From Desulfovibrio aminophilus DSM 12254 (GTDB lineage: Bacteria; Desulfobacterota; Desulfovibrionia; Desulfovibrionales; Desulfovibrionaceae): a stretch of 64,000 bases of DNA. The translations under genes were made by a program, and so were the position numbers. This document shows, piece by piece, positions 56,364-64,000 of the stretch. The DNA is taken from the NCBI RefSeq assembly GCF_000422565.1, contig NZ_AUMA01000006.1, positions 186,001 through 250,000 of the forward strand. The letters are read 5' to 3'. The notes below the pieces were generated by a model. The model had not been told where the DNA came from. It did no database searches and was given only the letters and a program-made list of their open reading frames with translations. Positions within the stretch are counted from its first letter, which is position 1. Each line of letters opens with the position of its first letter.

Positions 56364-57434
56364 TTACGCCTTGGCCGGAGCGGAATCCTGGGCCATGCGG
56401 CGCTTGCCGAAGTGCAGCAGGATGGGGCTGGCCACGAAGATCGACGAGTAGGTGCCCACGAAGATGCCGATGAGCAGGGCCAGGGCGAAGTCGTGGATCA
56501 CCGCGCCGCCCAGGAGATAGAGACAGACCACCACGATCAGGGTCAGGCCCGAGGTCAGGATGGTCCGCGACAGGGTTTGGTTGATGGAGGTGTTGATGAC
56601 CTCGGCGAACGTCCCGCCCTTGCCGTAGCGCAACGTCTCCCGGATGCGGTCGAAGACGATGATCGTGTCGTTGAGGGAGTAGCCGATGATGGTCAGGAGC
56701 GCGGCGATGACCGTGAGGTCGAACTCCTTGTTCATCAACGAGAATGCTCCCACTGTTATGATCACGTCATGGATGAGCGCCAGCACTGCCCCCAATGCGT
56801 AGGTCAGGTTCAGCCAGAGGCAGAGACCCAGGGTGATGACCATGGCCCCGACGATGAGCCAGGACGTGGACAAACCCAGGAACTGCAAGGCCGAGATGCC
56901 CACGAACAGGCCCGCGGCCATGATTCCGGCCGCGGTCCAGCGTTGCTCGAAACGGCCGGAGATGTAGATGGCGATGAGCAGGATGGCGTAATACATGGCT
57001 TCCAGGGCCTTGGAGCGGAGGTCCGCGCCGACCTTGGGGCCGACCATCTCCAGGCGGCGGATTTCGCCCTTGGCCTGGGGCAGATCCTTGGCCAGGGACT
57101 GGCCGATCATGGACCGCACCTCCTCGGAGGAAACCTCCGAGCTGGAGGTGCGCACCAGATATTCCGATTCCTCGGCGGCGCCCATCTGCTGGATGACCAT
57201 GCCCGGCAGCTTCAAGCCCTCCAGGGCCCCGCGCACCTGGTTCATGTCGGTTTTTTCCTCGAACTTCACCTGGACGATGATGCCGCCGGCGAAGTCGATG
57301 CCGTAGCGGGGGCCGCCCTTGATCACCAGGGACACGAGTCCCAGGAGGATGAGGGCGGCTGAGACGCAGTAGGCGACATAACGGAAGCCGACGAAGTCGA
57401 TTTTGGTATCCGGTCGGATGAATTGCAGGCCCAT
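56364..57434 (-). CDS. secF: Protein translocase subunit SecF
   Basis: This 356-residue protein is full length, with six membrane helices. The family signature RYGIDFAGGIIVQVKFEE comes after the first helix, then GPKVGADLRSKALEAM, and the TYALGAVLALIHDVIITVGA and NDTIIVFDRIRETLRYGKG segments. It works with SecD in proton-driven release of exported proteins. secD ends 12 nt upstream of the SecF start. A terminator follows. Confidence 0.97.
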   Translation of the reverse strand: MGLQFIRPDTKIDFVGFRYVAYCVSAALILLGLVSLVIKGGPRYGIDFAGGIIVQVKFEEKTDMNQVRGALEGLKLPGMVIQQMGAAEESEYLVRTSSSEVSSEEVRSMIGQSLAKDLPQAKGEIRRLEMVGPKVGADLRSKALEAMYYAILLIAIYISGRFEQRWTAAGIMAAGLFVGISALQFLGLSTSWLIVGAMVITLGLCLWLNLTYALGAVLALIHDVIITVGAFSLMNKEFDLTVIAALLTIIGYSLNDTIIVFDRIRETLRYGKGGTFAEVINTSINQTLSRTILTSGLTLIVVVCLYLLGGAVIHDFALALLIGIFVGTYSSIFVASPILLHFGKRRMAQDSAPAKA

Positions 57435-57445
57435 CTCGTCTCTCC

Positions 57446-59044
57446 TTAAATGCTGAGGGTGGCGGCTTCGGGGCGCCGCTTCACGTACCAGTCGAAGAAG
57501 ATGCGCGACACGAAGATGGCCGTGAACATGGAGGTCAGGATGCCCAGGATCAGGGTCACGGCGAACCCGCGCACGGGCCCGGTGCCGAACTGGTAGAGGA
57601 TCACCGCCGTGAGCACGCTGGTCAGGTTGGCGTCGACGATGGTCAGAGTGGCCCGGCTGAAGCCCAGATCCACCGCCGCCGCCGCGCTCAGGCCCAGGCG
57701 GATTTCCTCGCGTATGCGTTCGTAGATGAGCACGTTGGCGTCCACCGCCATGCCGATGGTCAGGATGATGCCCGCGATGCCCGGCAGGGTCAGGGTGGCG
57801 CCGAAGGCGGCCAGCCCGGCCATGGTCAGGACGATGTTCAGCAGCAGGACCACGTCGGCCACCAGCCCGGAGAGGCCGTAGTAGGCGATCATGAAGAGGA
57901 TGATGGCCGCGCCGCCGACCAGGGTGGAGATCACGCCCTTGTCGATGGATTCCTGTCCCAGGGAGGGACCGACGGTGCGCTGTTCAAGCACGGTCACGGG
58001 CGCGGGCAGAGAACCGGCGCGCAGGACGACGGCCAGGTCGGCGGCCTCCTCGGGAGTGAAGCTGCCGGTGATGCTGGCGCGGCCCCCGGAGATCTTCTCC
58101 TGGATGACCGGGGCCGAATAGACCTTGCCGTCCAGGACGATGGCCATGCGCTTCTTCACGTTTTCGCCCGTGAGGCGCTCGAAGGTCTTGGCCCCGCGCG
58201 GGTTGAAGGCGATACCCACGTAGGGTTCGCCGTAGTTGCCGAAGTGTACCTGGGCGTCGCTGATGGCCTCGCCGGTGAGCACGGCCTCCTTGCGGAGCAC
58301 GATGGGTTGCTCGGAATAGCCGCCGGCCTTGTTGCGGTGCATGAGCATGGAAAGCTCGGTGCCGGGCGGCACGATGCCCTTGACCGCCTGGGCCGGGTCG
58401 GCGCTGTCGTCGACCATCTTGAACTCCAGGTGGGCGGTCTTGCCGATGATCTTGATGGCCCGCTCGGGATCCTGCAGGCCGGGCAGCTGGACCTGGATGC
58501 GGTTCTCATCCTGCTGTTTGCGAATGTCCGGCTCGGCCACACCGAACTCATCGATGCGGTTGCGGATGGTCTTCACGGCCTGATCCAAGGTCATCTTGGT
58601 CAACTGCTTCACATACTCGGGCGTGAAGGCCAGGGTATAGACGGCGCGGCCCTCGCGGACCTCCTTGTTGTCCACCCGGAGATTGCCGAACTGTTTTTTG
58701 AGGATGCCTTCGAAGGCGTCCTGCTTCTCCAGCGTGAGCAACTGGGTCTCGATCTTCCCGCCCGGCAGAAGCGCGGGCTTGAGGACCACGATGTCGTCCT
58801 CGCGGGCGGAGTTGCGCAGGTCGTCTCCGGCGATGGACAGGCTGTTTTCCAAGGCCTTCTTCATGTCCACGCCCAAGGTCAGATGGATGCCGCCCTTGAG
58901 GTCGAGACCGAGATTGATGCGGCGGTTGGGCAAGAACTTGGCCAGGGGCGAGTCCTGCACGGCCGGAATGGAGGGCAGGACGTAGGCGGCCCCGAGGATG
59001 ATCACCACCAGGGTGAGGGCCACTCTCCAAGTCATGTTTTTCAT
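57446..59044 (-). CDS. secD: Protein translocase subunit SecD
   Basis: This 532-residue protein has a first helix, then NLGLDLKGGIHLTLGVDMKK, a large periplasmic P1 domain (about 75-330), the conserved DLAVVLRAGSLPAPVTVLEQ and six membrane helices ending in GFAVTLILGILTSMFTAIFV. The length is typical. It assists the late stage of Sec export using proton motive force. ATG 59044 follows GGGAGAATCC. yajC lies upstream by 139 nt and secF downstream by 11 nt. Confidence 0.97.
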   Translation of the reverse strand: MKNMTWRVALTLVVIILGAAYVLPSIPAVQDSPLAKFLPNRRINLGLDLKGGIHLTLGVDMKKALENSLSIAGDDLRNSAREDDIVVLKPALLPGGKIETQLLTLEKQDAFEGILKKQFGNLRVDNKEVREGRAVYTLAFTPEYVKQLTKMTLDQAVKTIRNRIDEFGVAEPDIRKQQDENRIQVQLPGLQDPERAIKIIGKTAHLEFKMVDDSADPAQAVKGIVPPGTELSMLMHRNKAGGYSEQPIVLRKEAVLTGEAISDAQVHFGNYGEPYVGIAFNPRGAKTFERLTGENVKKRMAIVLDGKVYSAPVIQEKISGGRASITGSFTPEEAADLAVVLRAGSLPAPVTVLEQRTVGPSLGQESIDKGVISTLVGGAAIILFMIAYYGLSGLVADVVLLLNIVLTMAGLAAFGATLTLPGIAGIILTIGMAVDANVLIYERIREEIRLGLSAAAAVDLGFSRATLTIVDANLTSVLTAVILYQFGTGPVRGFAVTLILGILTSMFTAIFVSRIFFDWYVKRRPEAATLSI

Positions 59045-59183
59045 GGATTCTCCCGAACGGGTCCTTGGACGAAAACCGGCGGGCGCGCCAGAAAGACAGG
59101 GGCGAACCCTCCGAAAAAGCTCCGGGAGCGGTCCGCCTCACTGCCTCGCCGCGGCCCAGGGCCGGACGGGTTGCGAAAGCCTG

Positions 59184-59531
59184 CTACTTCTCTTCCTTGT
59201 CGGCCTTGCGCACCGGATTCATCAATCCGGCAACGTAATTCCGGTTCACTTTCACGGTCACGCCCTGGGCGATCTCCACGGTCAGGGAGTCTCCATCCAC
59301 GTCCAGGACGGCGCCTTCGAGGCCGCCGGCGGTGAGAACCTTGTCGCCCTTGCGGATGCCCGCCAACATTTCCTTGTGCTGTTTGGCCTTCTTCTGCTGC
59401 GGGCGGATGAGCAGGAAGTAGAAGATGGCGAACATGAGAATGAGCGGCAGGAACGCGGTGATCGGGTTGCCGCCTTCTGCGCCGGCGCCGCCGGTGGAGC
59501 CCATGGCGTGGGCGATGGAATCAAAAAACAT
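59184..59531 (-). CDS. yajC: Preprotein translocase subunit YajC
   Basis: This 115-residue protein has one membrane helix (FLPLILMFAIFYFLLIRPQQ) and a cytosolic domain (GIRKGDKVLTAGGLEGAVLD, TVEIAQGVTVKVNRNYV). It joins SecDF in the holotranslocon. It begins 27 nt after the GXGXG subunit gene (59559), on the same strand, which suggests that yajC-secD-secF are co-transcribed with the glutamate synthase genes. Confidence 0.94.
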   Translation of the reverse strand: MFFDSIAHAMGSTGGAGAEGGNPITAFLPLILMFAIFYFLLIRPQQKKAKQHKEMLAGIRKGDKVLTAGGLEGAVLDVDGDSLTVEIAQGVTVKVNRNYVAGLMNPVRKADKEEK

Positions 59532-59558
59532 GAGACCTCCTCGGTTCGTTTGCCCGGA

Positions 59559-60323
59559 TCAGGCCGGGACGTACAAGTTGCCGTACGGACGATGCGAGAA
59601 GGGGCGGACCTTGACGAATTTTTCGGCCATGATCTTCTTCGCGTCCACCTGGAGCTCCTTGGCGTAGTCCTTGACGACACCCGCGATGACCTTCAGATCG
59701 TCGGCGTCGCAAGGCTGGGTGTGCAGATGGGGGCCAAGCTGCTCCGGGGGAACATCGCCCCGGACGTAGATGACGCCGCCGTGCATGCCGGTGCCCAGGC
59801 TCCTTCCCGCTATCGGCGCGTCAGGCTTACCAGAAAACATTCCGAGAAGCAAAATGATTCCGCCGGCCATATATTCGCCCAGGAAATCACCGGCCTTGCC
59901 ACCGACAACGATGATCGGAAGCTTGTCCATGTAGGCCTTCATGTGGATTCCCACGCGGTAGCCCACGTCGCCCTTGATGAAGATGCGGCCGCCGCGCATG
60001 GCGTAGCCGATGACGTCTCCGGCCATGCCCTCGACCACCACAAGACCGTCATCCATGGTGTTGCCCACGCCGTCCTGGGCGTTGGCGGCCACGCGGATCG
60101 CCGGACCGCGCATGAACGCGCCCATGTCCTGACCGGGCACACCCTTGACCAGGAAGCGCAGGTCGCCGATGAGGCCGGTGGCGATATAGCGCTGGCTGTT
60201 GACGTCTTCCAGGACGAAGTCGGTGTAGCCCGCGTCCACGGCCTCGCGGATTTTTTCATTGAACTGGCGATAATACGTCTCGCCCGCGTTCAGGGTCATC
60301 TTCTTGCGCGCTTTCGTTGCCAT
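59559..60323 (-). CDS. Glutamate synthase GXGXG-domain subunit
   Basis: This 254-residue protein is the beta-helix C-terminal domain of the large glutamate synthase subunit as a stand-alone protein, as in archaea and Desulfovibrio. Repeats of the GXGXG type are visible in GAFMRGPAIRVAANAQDGVG, VVVEGMAGDVIGYAMRGGRI and GGKAGDFLGEYMAGGIIL. The domain is structural and links the amidotransferase and FMN domains, which are encoded separately upstream here. The gap to the amidotransferase gene is 4 nt. Confidence 0.93.
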   Translation of the reverse strand: MATKARKKMTLNAGETYYRQFNEKIREAVDAGYTDFVLEDVNSQRYIATGLIGDLRFLVKGVPGQDMGAFMRGPAIRVAANAQDGVGNTMDDGLVVVEGMAGDVIGYAMRGGRIFIKGDVGYRVGIHMKAYMDKLPIIVVGGKAGDFLGEYMAGGIILLLGMFSGKPDAPIAGRSLGTGMHGGVIYVRGDVPPEQLGPHLHTQPCDADDLKVIAGVVKDYAKELQVDAKKIMAEKFVKVRPFSHRPYGNLYVPA

Positions 60324-60327
60324 CGGT

Positions 60328-61428
60328 TCAGGCCTCCAGATTCACGATGACGGGTTCCCCGGCCTTGGGCATCCAGACCGAGTCCAGCTCCGGGCAGACA
60401 AGCCGCACCGCGCTTTCCTCGCTGGACATGAAGACCATGTCGTCCTTCTCGGCCACCAGGAGGGGGCGCAACTTGATGCGGTCGTTGAGGCCCATGAGCC
60501 CCGTGTTGTCGGCCACCAGGATGGCGAAGGGACCGTTGAGCAGGGCCGGACCGTAGACGGCCCGCAGCGTGGTGTAGAGTTCCCTGTCCTCCTCGGGCAT
60601 GCGCGCGATCTCGTCCCAGAACGGCGGGGCGAAGACCTTGGCCGCCATCTCCTTGGACAGTCCGTGCTTGCGGATGAGCAGATCCAGAAGGTAGGCGACC
60701 ACCTCGGTGTCGGTCATCAGGGTGCAGATGTAGTTGTGTTCGCAGAGGAAACGACGGTTGATGCCGTACGAGCTGATCTCGCCGTTATGCACGATGGACC
60801 AGTCCAGCAGCGTGAAGGGGTGCGCCCCGCCCCACCAGCCCGGGGTGTTGGTGGGAAAGCGGTTGTGTCCGGTCCAGATGTAGGCGCTGTATTCCTCCAG
60901 GCGGAAGAAGTCGGCCATGTCCTCGGGGAAGCCCACTCCCTTGAACGCTCCCATGTTCTTGCCGCTGGAGAAGACGAAGGCCCCGGGCACGCCGGAGTTG
61001 ATCTTCATGACCACGGAAACCACGTAGTCCTTCTCGTCCAGCACTTCCTTCATGTCCTGGGGGCGGTCCTTCAGGGGCTTGAGGAAGAAGCGCCAGACCA
61101 CGGGCGGGTTCTTCACCGAGAGCACGCGTCGGGTGGGAATGGGCTCCGAGGCGTGAATGGTGAAGTATTGCTTGAGGACTTCCTCGGCGGCGTCCAGCCC
61201 GGCCTGGTTGTCGCACATGAGGTGGAAGGCATAGAGGTCCGCGCGGTCCGGATAGATGCCGTAGGCCGCGAAGCCGCCGCCCAGGCCGTTGCCCCGGTCG
61301 TGCATGCAGGCCATGGCCTTGATGGGCACTTCGCCGTTGATCAGGCCTTTTTTCTTGTGGATGACGCCGAAGATGCCGCAACCGGCGATGTCCTTCTGGA
61401 AGTCGTAGTATCTTTCAGGTGCTTTCAT
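60328..61428 (-). CDS. Glutamate synthase glutamine amidotransferase subunit
   Basis: This 366-residue protein starts at ATG 61428 with GAGGAAC upstream. The class II amidotransferase domain begins [17 protein letters not shown], with the catalytic Cys at 17, then [40 protein letters not shown] and [16 protein letters not shown]. It releases ammonia from glutamine for glutamate synthesis. Because the nucleophile must be at the N-terminus, a 16-residue propeptide is expected to be removed. It is one of the split subunits. Confidence 0.94.
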   Translation of the reverse strand: MKAPERYYDFQKDIAGCGIFGVIHKKKGLINGEVPIKAMACMHDRGNGLGGGFAAYGIYPDRADLYAFHLMCDNQAGLDAAEEVLKQYFTIHASEPIPTRRVLSVKNPPVVWRFFLKPLKDRPQDMKEVLDEKDYVVSVVMKINSGVPGAFVFSSGKNMGAFKGVGFPEDMADFFRLEEYSAYIWTGHNRFPTNTPGWWGGAHPFTLLDWSIVHNGEISSYGINRRFLCEHNYICTLMTDTEVVAYLLDLLIRKHGLSKEMAAKVFAPPFWDEIARMPEEDRELYTTLRAVYGPALLNGPFAILVADNTGLMGLNDRIKLRPLLVAEKDDMVFMSSEESAVRLVCPELDSVWMPKAGEPVIVNLEA

Positions 61429-61445
61429 CGGTTCCTCGCTTCGGC

Positions 61446-62726
61446 CTACTTGCCGCCGCCGTCCGGGTTCCAGGTCTTCTCGAAGACCTGCTCGGGCCAC
61501 AGGAAGACGCCCGGCTCGCCGTGCATGAGCGTGCGCTTGGCGTCCCCGGGCAGGGGCATGCGGAATTTGATGAAGGACGTGTACATGCCGGCGTTGTCGA
61601 TGTCGCCCACGAGCACGTAGCCCACCAGCCGGTCGTCCTTGAAGACGAGCTTGCGGTAGGTCTGGCGTTTCTCGTCCAGGTGGAAGGATATCTCGTACTC
61701 CTCGGGCTTGGGCGGATTCACCTGGCCCACGGAGACGGTAGGCAGACCGTAGAAGCTGATGGAGTTCATGGCCAGGCCGCCCTCGTATTTCTCCCCCGCC
61801 CCGGCCATGTTGCGCCCGGCGTAGTATCCCTGGTTGTAGGCGTTGGGCCAGATGGGAACCACGCGGTTGTCCTCGGTGATCATGTCCCGGGCCTGGGCCA
61901 CGTCGCCGGCGGCGTACACGCCCTTGGTCCCGGTCTGAAGCTGATCGTCCACCAGAACGCCCCGGTCGGTCTTGATTCCGGCCTCCTTGGCCAGCGCCGC
62001 GTTGGGCACCACGCCGATGGCTACGATGACCGCCTCGCAGGGCACGAACATGCCGTCCGTGGTGAGCACGCCCATGACATGGCCCTTGTCGTCGCGGTGG
62101 ATCTCCTTGGCCGTGACGCCGCAGCGTACGCCGATGCCGGTTTCGGCCAGACGGCGGGCGGCCAGGCGGCCGGCGTTCTCGTCGAAGGCCGCCGAAAGCA
62201 CCCGCGAGGAGAGCTCCAGGATGGTCACGTCCACGCCCCGGTCGAAGAGGCTCTCGGCCGCCTTGAGGCCGATGAGTCCGCCGCCGATGACCACGGCGCG
62301 CTTGAGTTTTTTGGACGCGGCGATGAGCGCCTGGGCGTGGTCCAGGTTGGTGAAGTTATAGATGTCCGGGCCTTCGGAGCCGGGGATGGGCGGATTGAAG
62401 GGCACCCCGCCGGTGGCCAGGAGCAGCCGGTCGTAGGGAATGACTTCGCCCTTGTTGGTGGTCACGGTTTTTTTCTTGGCGTCGATGCCCGTGGCCGTGG
62501 TGTTCAGGCGCAGATCGACGCACATGCGGCGGTAGAAGTCTTCGCTGCGCAGATTCAGGCGCTCGGGTCCGATCTTGCCCGCCAGAAGATAGGAGATGAG
62601 CGGGCGACCGTAGGCCGGAACGTGTTCCGAGCCCAGAACCACGATGGTCCCCTCCTGGTCCAGCCTGCGGATTCCCTCAATGGCCCCGATGGAGGCCACG
62701 CCGTTGCCGATGATGACGTAGGTCAT
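61446..62726 (-). CDS. NAD(P)/FAD-dependent oxidoreductase of the glutamate synthase operon
   Basis: This 426-residue protein has FAD-binding [19 protein letters not shown], the NAD(P)-binding [20 protein letters not shown], and the ATG-like motifs [19 protein letters not shown] and [12 protein letters not shown]. It belongs to the rubredoxin/nitrite-reductase-like oxidoreductase group, without the Fe-S clusters and GltD-type N-terminus of the usual small subunit. It likely supplies electrons from NAD(P)H, via the ferredoxin gene just upstream, to the FMN subunit. ATG 62726 has AAGGAG. Confidence 0.92.
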   Translation of the reverse strand: MTYVIIGNGVASIGAIEGIRRLDQEGTIVVLGSEHVPAYGRPLISYLLAGKIGPERLNLRSEDFYRRMCVDLRLNTTATGIDAKKKTVTTNKGEVIPYDRLLLATGGVPFNPPIPGSEGPDIYNFTNLDHAQALIAASKKLKRAVVIGGGLIGLKAAESLFDRGVDVTILELSSRVLSAAFDENAGRLAARRLAETGIGVRCGVTAKEIHRDDKGHVMGVLTTDGMFVPCEAVIVAIGVVPNAALAKEAGIKTDRGVLVDDQLQTGTKGVYAAGDVAQARDMITEDNRVVPIWPNAYNQGYYAGRNMAGAGEKYEGGLAMNSISFYGLPTVSVGQVNPPKPEEYEISFHLDEKRQTYRKLVFKDDRLVGYVLVGDIDNAGMYTSFIKFRMPLPGDAKRTLMHGEPGVFLWPEQVFEKTWNPDGGGK

Positions 62727-62745
62727 GGTCGTGCTCCTTGGGGGT

Positions 62746-63192
62746 TCAGCGTTCCTCGAAGATGAGGGCCCGGTTCGGACAGGCGGCCACGCAAGCGGGA
62801 CCGCCCTCGCGGTCCTTGCAGAGGTCGCACTTGACGATCTTGTTCAGGGTGGGATGTCGCTGGATCGCTCCGTAGGGGCAGGCCATGAGGCAGGACCAGC
62901 AGCCCACGCATTTGTCCATGTCGTAGGTGGTGGTTCCGGTCTCGGGATCCTTTTGCAGGGCCCCGGAGATGCAGGCGGCCACGCAGGAGGGGTCGTCGCA
63001 GTGGCGGCAGGACAGGGCCACGCAGGTCGGGCCGTTTTCCTGGAAGCGCTTGCAGCTCTTGAGACCGTCCTCCAGGCGTTCCTTGGTGTAGGCGATGATC
63101 AGATCCTTGCTCTTGGAATGCACGGTGATGCAGGCCAGCTCGCAGAGGTGGCAGCCGATGCAGAATTCCTTGTTCGGATAGACGCGTTTCAT
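62746..63192 (-). CDS. 4Fe-4S ferredoxin, HycB-like
   Basis: This 148-residue protein carries several Cys clusters: CIGCHLCELAC (17-27), the middle CVALSCRHCDDPSCVAAC, CVGCWSCLMACPYGAIQ and CDLCKDREGGPACVAACPNR. This corresponds to about four 4Fe-4S sites as in HycB/DmsB-type electron carriers. It should transfer electrons between the FAD oxidoreductase and the FMN subunit. It is preceded on the minus strand by the FMN subunit, 10 nt away, with GGGGGAAC as ribosome site. Confidence 0.93.
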   Translation of the reverse strand: MKRVYPNKEFCIGCHLCELACITVHSKSKDLIIAYTKERLEDGLKSCKRFQENGPTCVALSCRHCDDPSCVAACISGALQKDPETGTTTYDMDKCVGCWSCLMACPYGAIQRHPTLNKIVKCDLCKDREGGPACVAACPNRALIFEER

Positions 63193-63202
63193 GACGTTCC
63201 CC

Positions 63203-64000
63203 CTAGCGACCAGCGTGCTTCACGCCCAGGATGTCCATCTCCGTGGAGGAAAGACCCACGGCTCGGAGCTTGTCGCGGTTGCCGCGCAGGCTCTCGATGG
63301 AGTTCAGGCCCATGCCGCCAAGCATCTCCTCGATCTCGTGGCCCCAGGCCCGGACCAGATTGGCCATCTTTTTGGCCGCGATGTCCGGGTTCTGGCGCTT
63401 GGAGAGTTTGGCGTCGTTGGTGGCGATGCCCCAGGGACACTTGCCGGTGTAGCACTTGCCGCAGAGCGTGCAGCCCACGGCCAGCAGCGCGGCGGTGGCG
63501 ATGTAGCAGGCGTCCGCGCCCAGGGCGATGGCCTTGACCACGTCGGCGCTGCAGCGTGTGCCGCCCGCGGCTACGATGGAGGCCCGGTTGCGGATGCCTT
63601 CGTCGCGCAGGCGCTGATCCACGGCGGCGATGGCCAGTTCGATGGGGATGCCGACGTTGTCGCGGATCATGGCCGGAGCCGCGCCCGTGCCGCCCCGTAT
63701 GCCGTCGATGGCCACGATGTCGGCCCCGGCGCGCACGATGCCCGAGGCGATGGCGGCCACGTTGTGCACGGCCGCGATCTTCACCGAAACCGGCACCCGG
63801 TAGCGTGAGGCTTCCTTGAGGGCGAAGATGAGTTGATGCAGATCCTCGATGGAGTAGATGTCGTGGTGCGGGGCGGGCGAGATGGCGTCCGAACCCACCG
63901 GGATCATGCGCGTCTCGGAGACCTTCTCGTTGATTTTTTCGCCCGGCAGATGGCCGCCGATGCCCGGTTTGGCTCCCTGGCCGATCTTGATCTCGATGCC
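63203..64000 (-). CDS. gltB: Glutamate synthase FMN-binding central domain subunit, partial
   Basis: The minus-strand frame is open to the window edge, so the N-terminus is missing and ~265 C-terminal residues are seen. It contains GIEIKIGQGAKPGIGGHLPG at the edge, PHHDIYSIEDLHQLIFAL, ADIVAIDGIRGGTGAAPAMI, GGTRCSADVVKAIALGADAC and the Cys cluster CTLCGKCYTGKCPWGIAT. This is the FMN/Fe-S synthase domain that forms glutamate from 2-oxoglutarate and ammonia. It is the first of the visible split glutamate synthase operon. Confidence 0.95.
   Translation of the reverse strand, partial: GIEIKIGQGAKPGIGGHLPGEKINEKVSETRMIPVGSDAISPAPHHDIYSIEDLHQLIFALKEASRYRVPVSVKIAAVHNVAAIASGIVRAGADIVAIDGIRGGTGAAPAMIRDNVGIPIELAIAAVDQRLRDEGIRNRASIVAAGGTRCSADVVKAIALGADACYIATAALLAVGCTLCGKCYTGKCPWGIATNDAKLSKRQNPDIAAKKMANLVRAWGHEIEEMLGGMGLNSIESLRGNRDKLRAVGLSSTEMDILGVKHAGR

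Noticed and set aside
1-64000. CRISPR arrays, insertion sequences, toxin-antitoxin or phage modules
   Set aside because: No regularly spaced repeats, terminal inverted repeats with transposase or related proteins were seen by reading; a dedicated search would be needed to exclude small remnants.

Overview
The window looks like core chromosome of a high-GC sulfate-reducing deltaproteobacterium of the Desulfovibrionaceae. The inference rests on four things: a metal-site adenylate kinase whose Cys/His ligands fall at the positions known for the Desulfovibrio gigas enzyme; a glutamate synthase split into separate subunits lying directly upstream of yajC-secD-secF; rubredoxin and hemerythrin genes; and lysine synthesis through DapL. 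I see no transposase, integrase, phage module, plasmid gene or CRISPR array. The only recombinase is a XerD-type tyrosine recombinase.

Layout. 1-2.6 kb: a partial DUF748/AsmA-like gene, an azoreductase, an unusual rubredoxin and small envelope or hypothetical genes. 2.6-6.2 kb: an RhlE-type RNA helicase with a strong promoter and a long leader, a molbindin, a hemerythrin protein and a small exported Cys-rich protein. 6.3-6.9 kb: tmRNA (tag ANDYDYAMAA) and tRNA-Met on the minus strand. 7-17.9 kb: envelope and housekeeping genes (uppP, lptF-lptG, engB, aroQ, efp, ftsK, lolA, rluB, yedF, a DUF374 acyltransferase). 17.9-23 kb: gcvT, a 571-residue protein I do not recognise, and a DUF6485-mreB-suhB unit. 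23-26.6 kb: a degenerate NUDIX gene divergent from rimI, then pgk-tpiA-secG-tRNA-Leu. 27-33 kb: a large exported helical-repeat protein, a transaldolase-like gene, a folK that lacks a canonical start codon, and dapL. 33-45.8 kb: xerD, a DHH-CBS-tRNA nucleotidyltransferase fusion, a HIT gene, lapA-lapB, mutS, a lipoprotein, lysA, rsmE, rarA and a small exported protein. 46-49.3 kb: a receiver-like protein with a C-terminal membrane anchor and two glycosyltransferase genes. 49.3-54.5 kb: a tetrapyrrole block (Met8-like, CcsA/HemX-like, hemA), then tilS and adk. 54.5-56.3 kb: a LysR regulator divergent from an unrecognised gene, with overlapping palindromes between them. 56.3-64 kb: secF, secD, yajC and the split glutamate synthase operon, which runs off the right edge.

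Genes are tightly packed, with many 4-nt ATGA/GTGA overlaps, and intrinsic terminators mark most transcription-unit ends. Common themes are cell-envelope building (UppP, LptFG, LolA, LapAB, SecDFG-YajC, MreB), lysine and glutamate synthesis, and genome maintenance (MutS, RarA, FtsK, XerD). I do not see a clear multi-gene new system. The best leads are single-gene oddities: folK's start, the membrane-anchored receiver, the CxC rubredoxin, the NUDIX protein without its catalytic glutamates, the LysR/unknown-gene pair and the 571-residue orphan.
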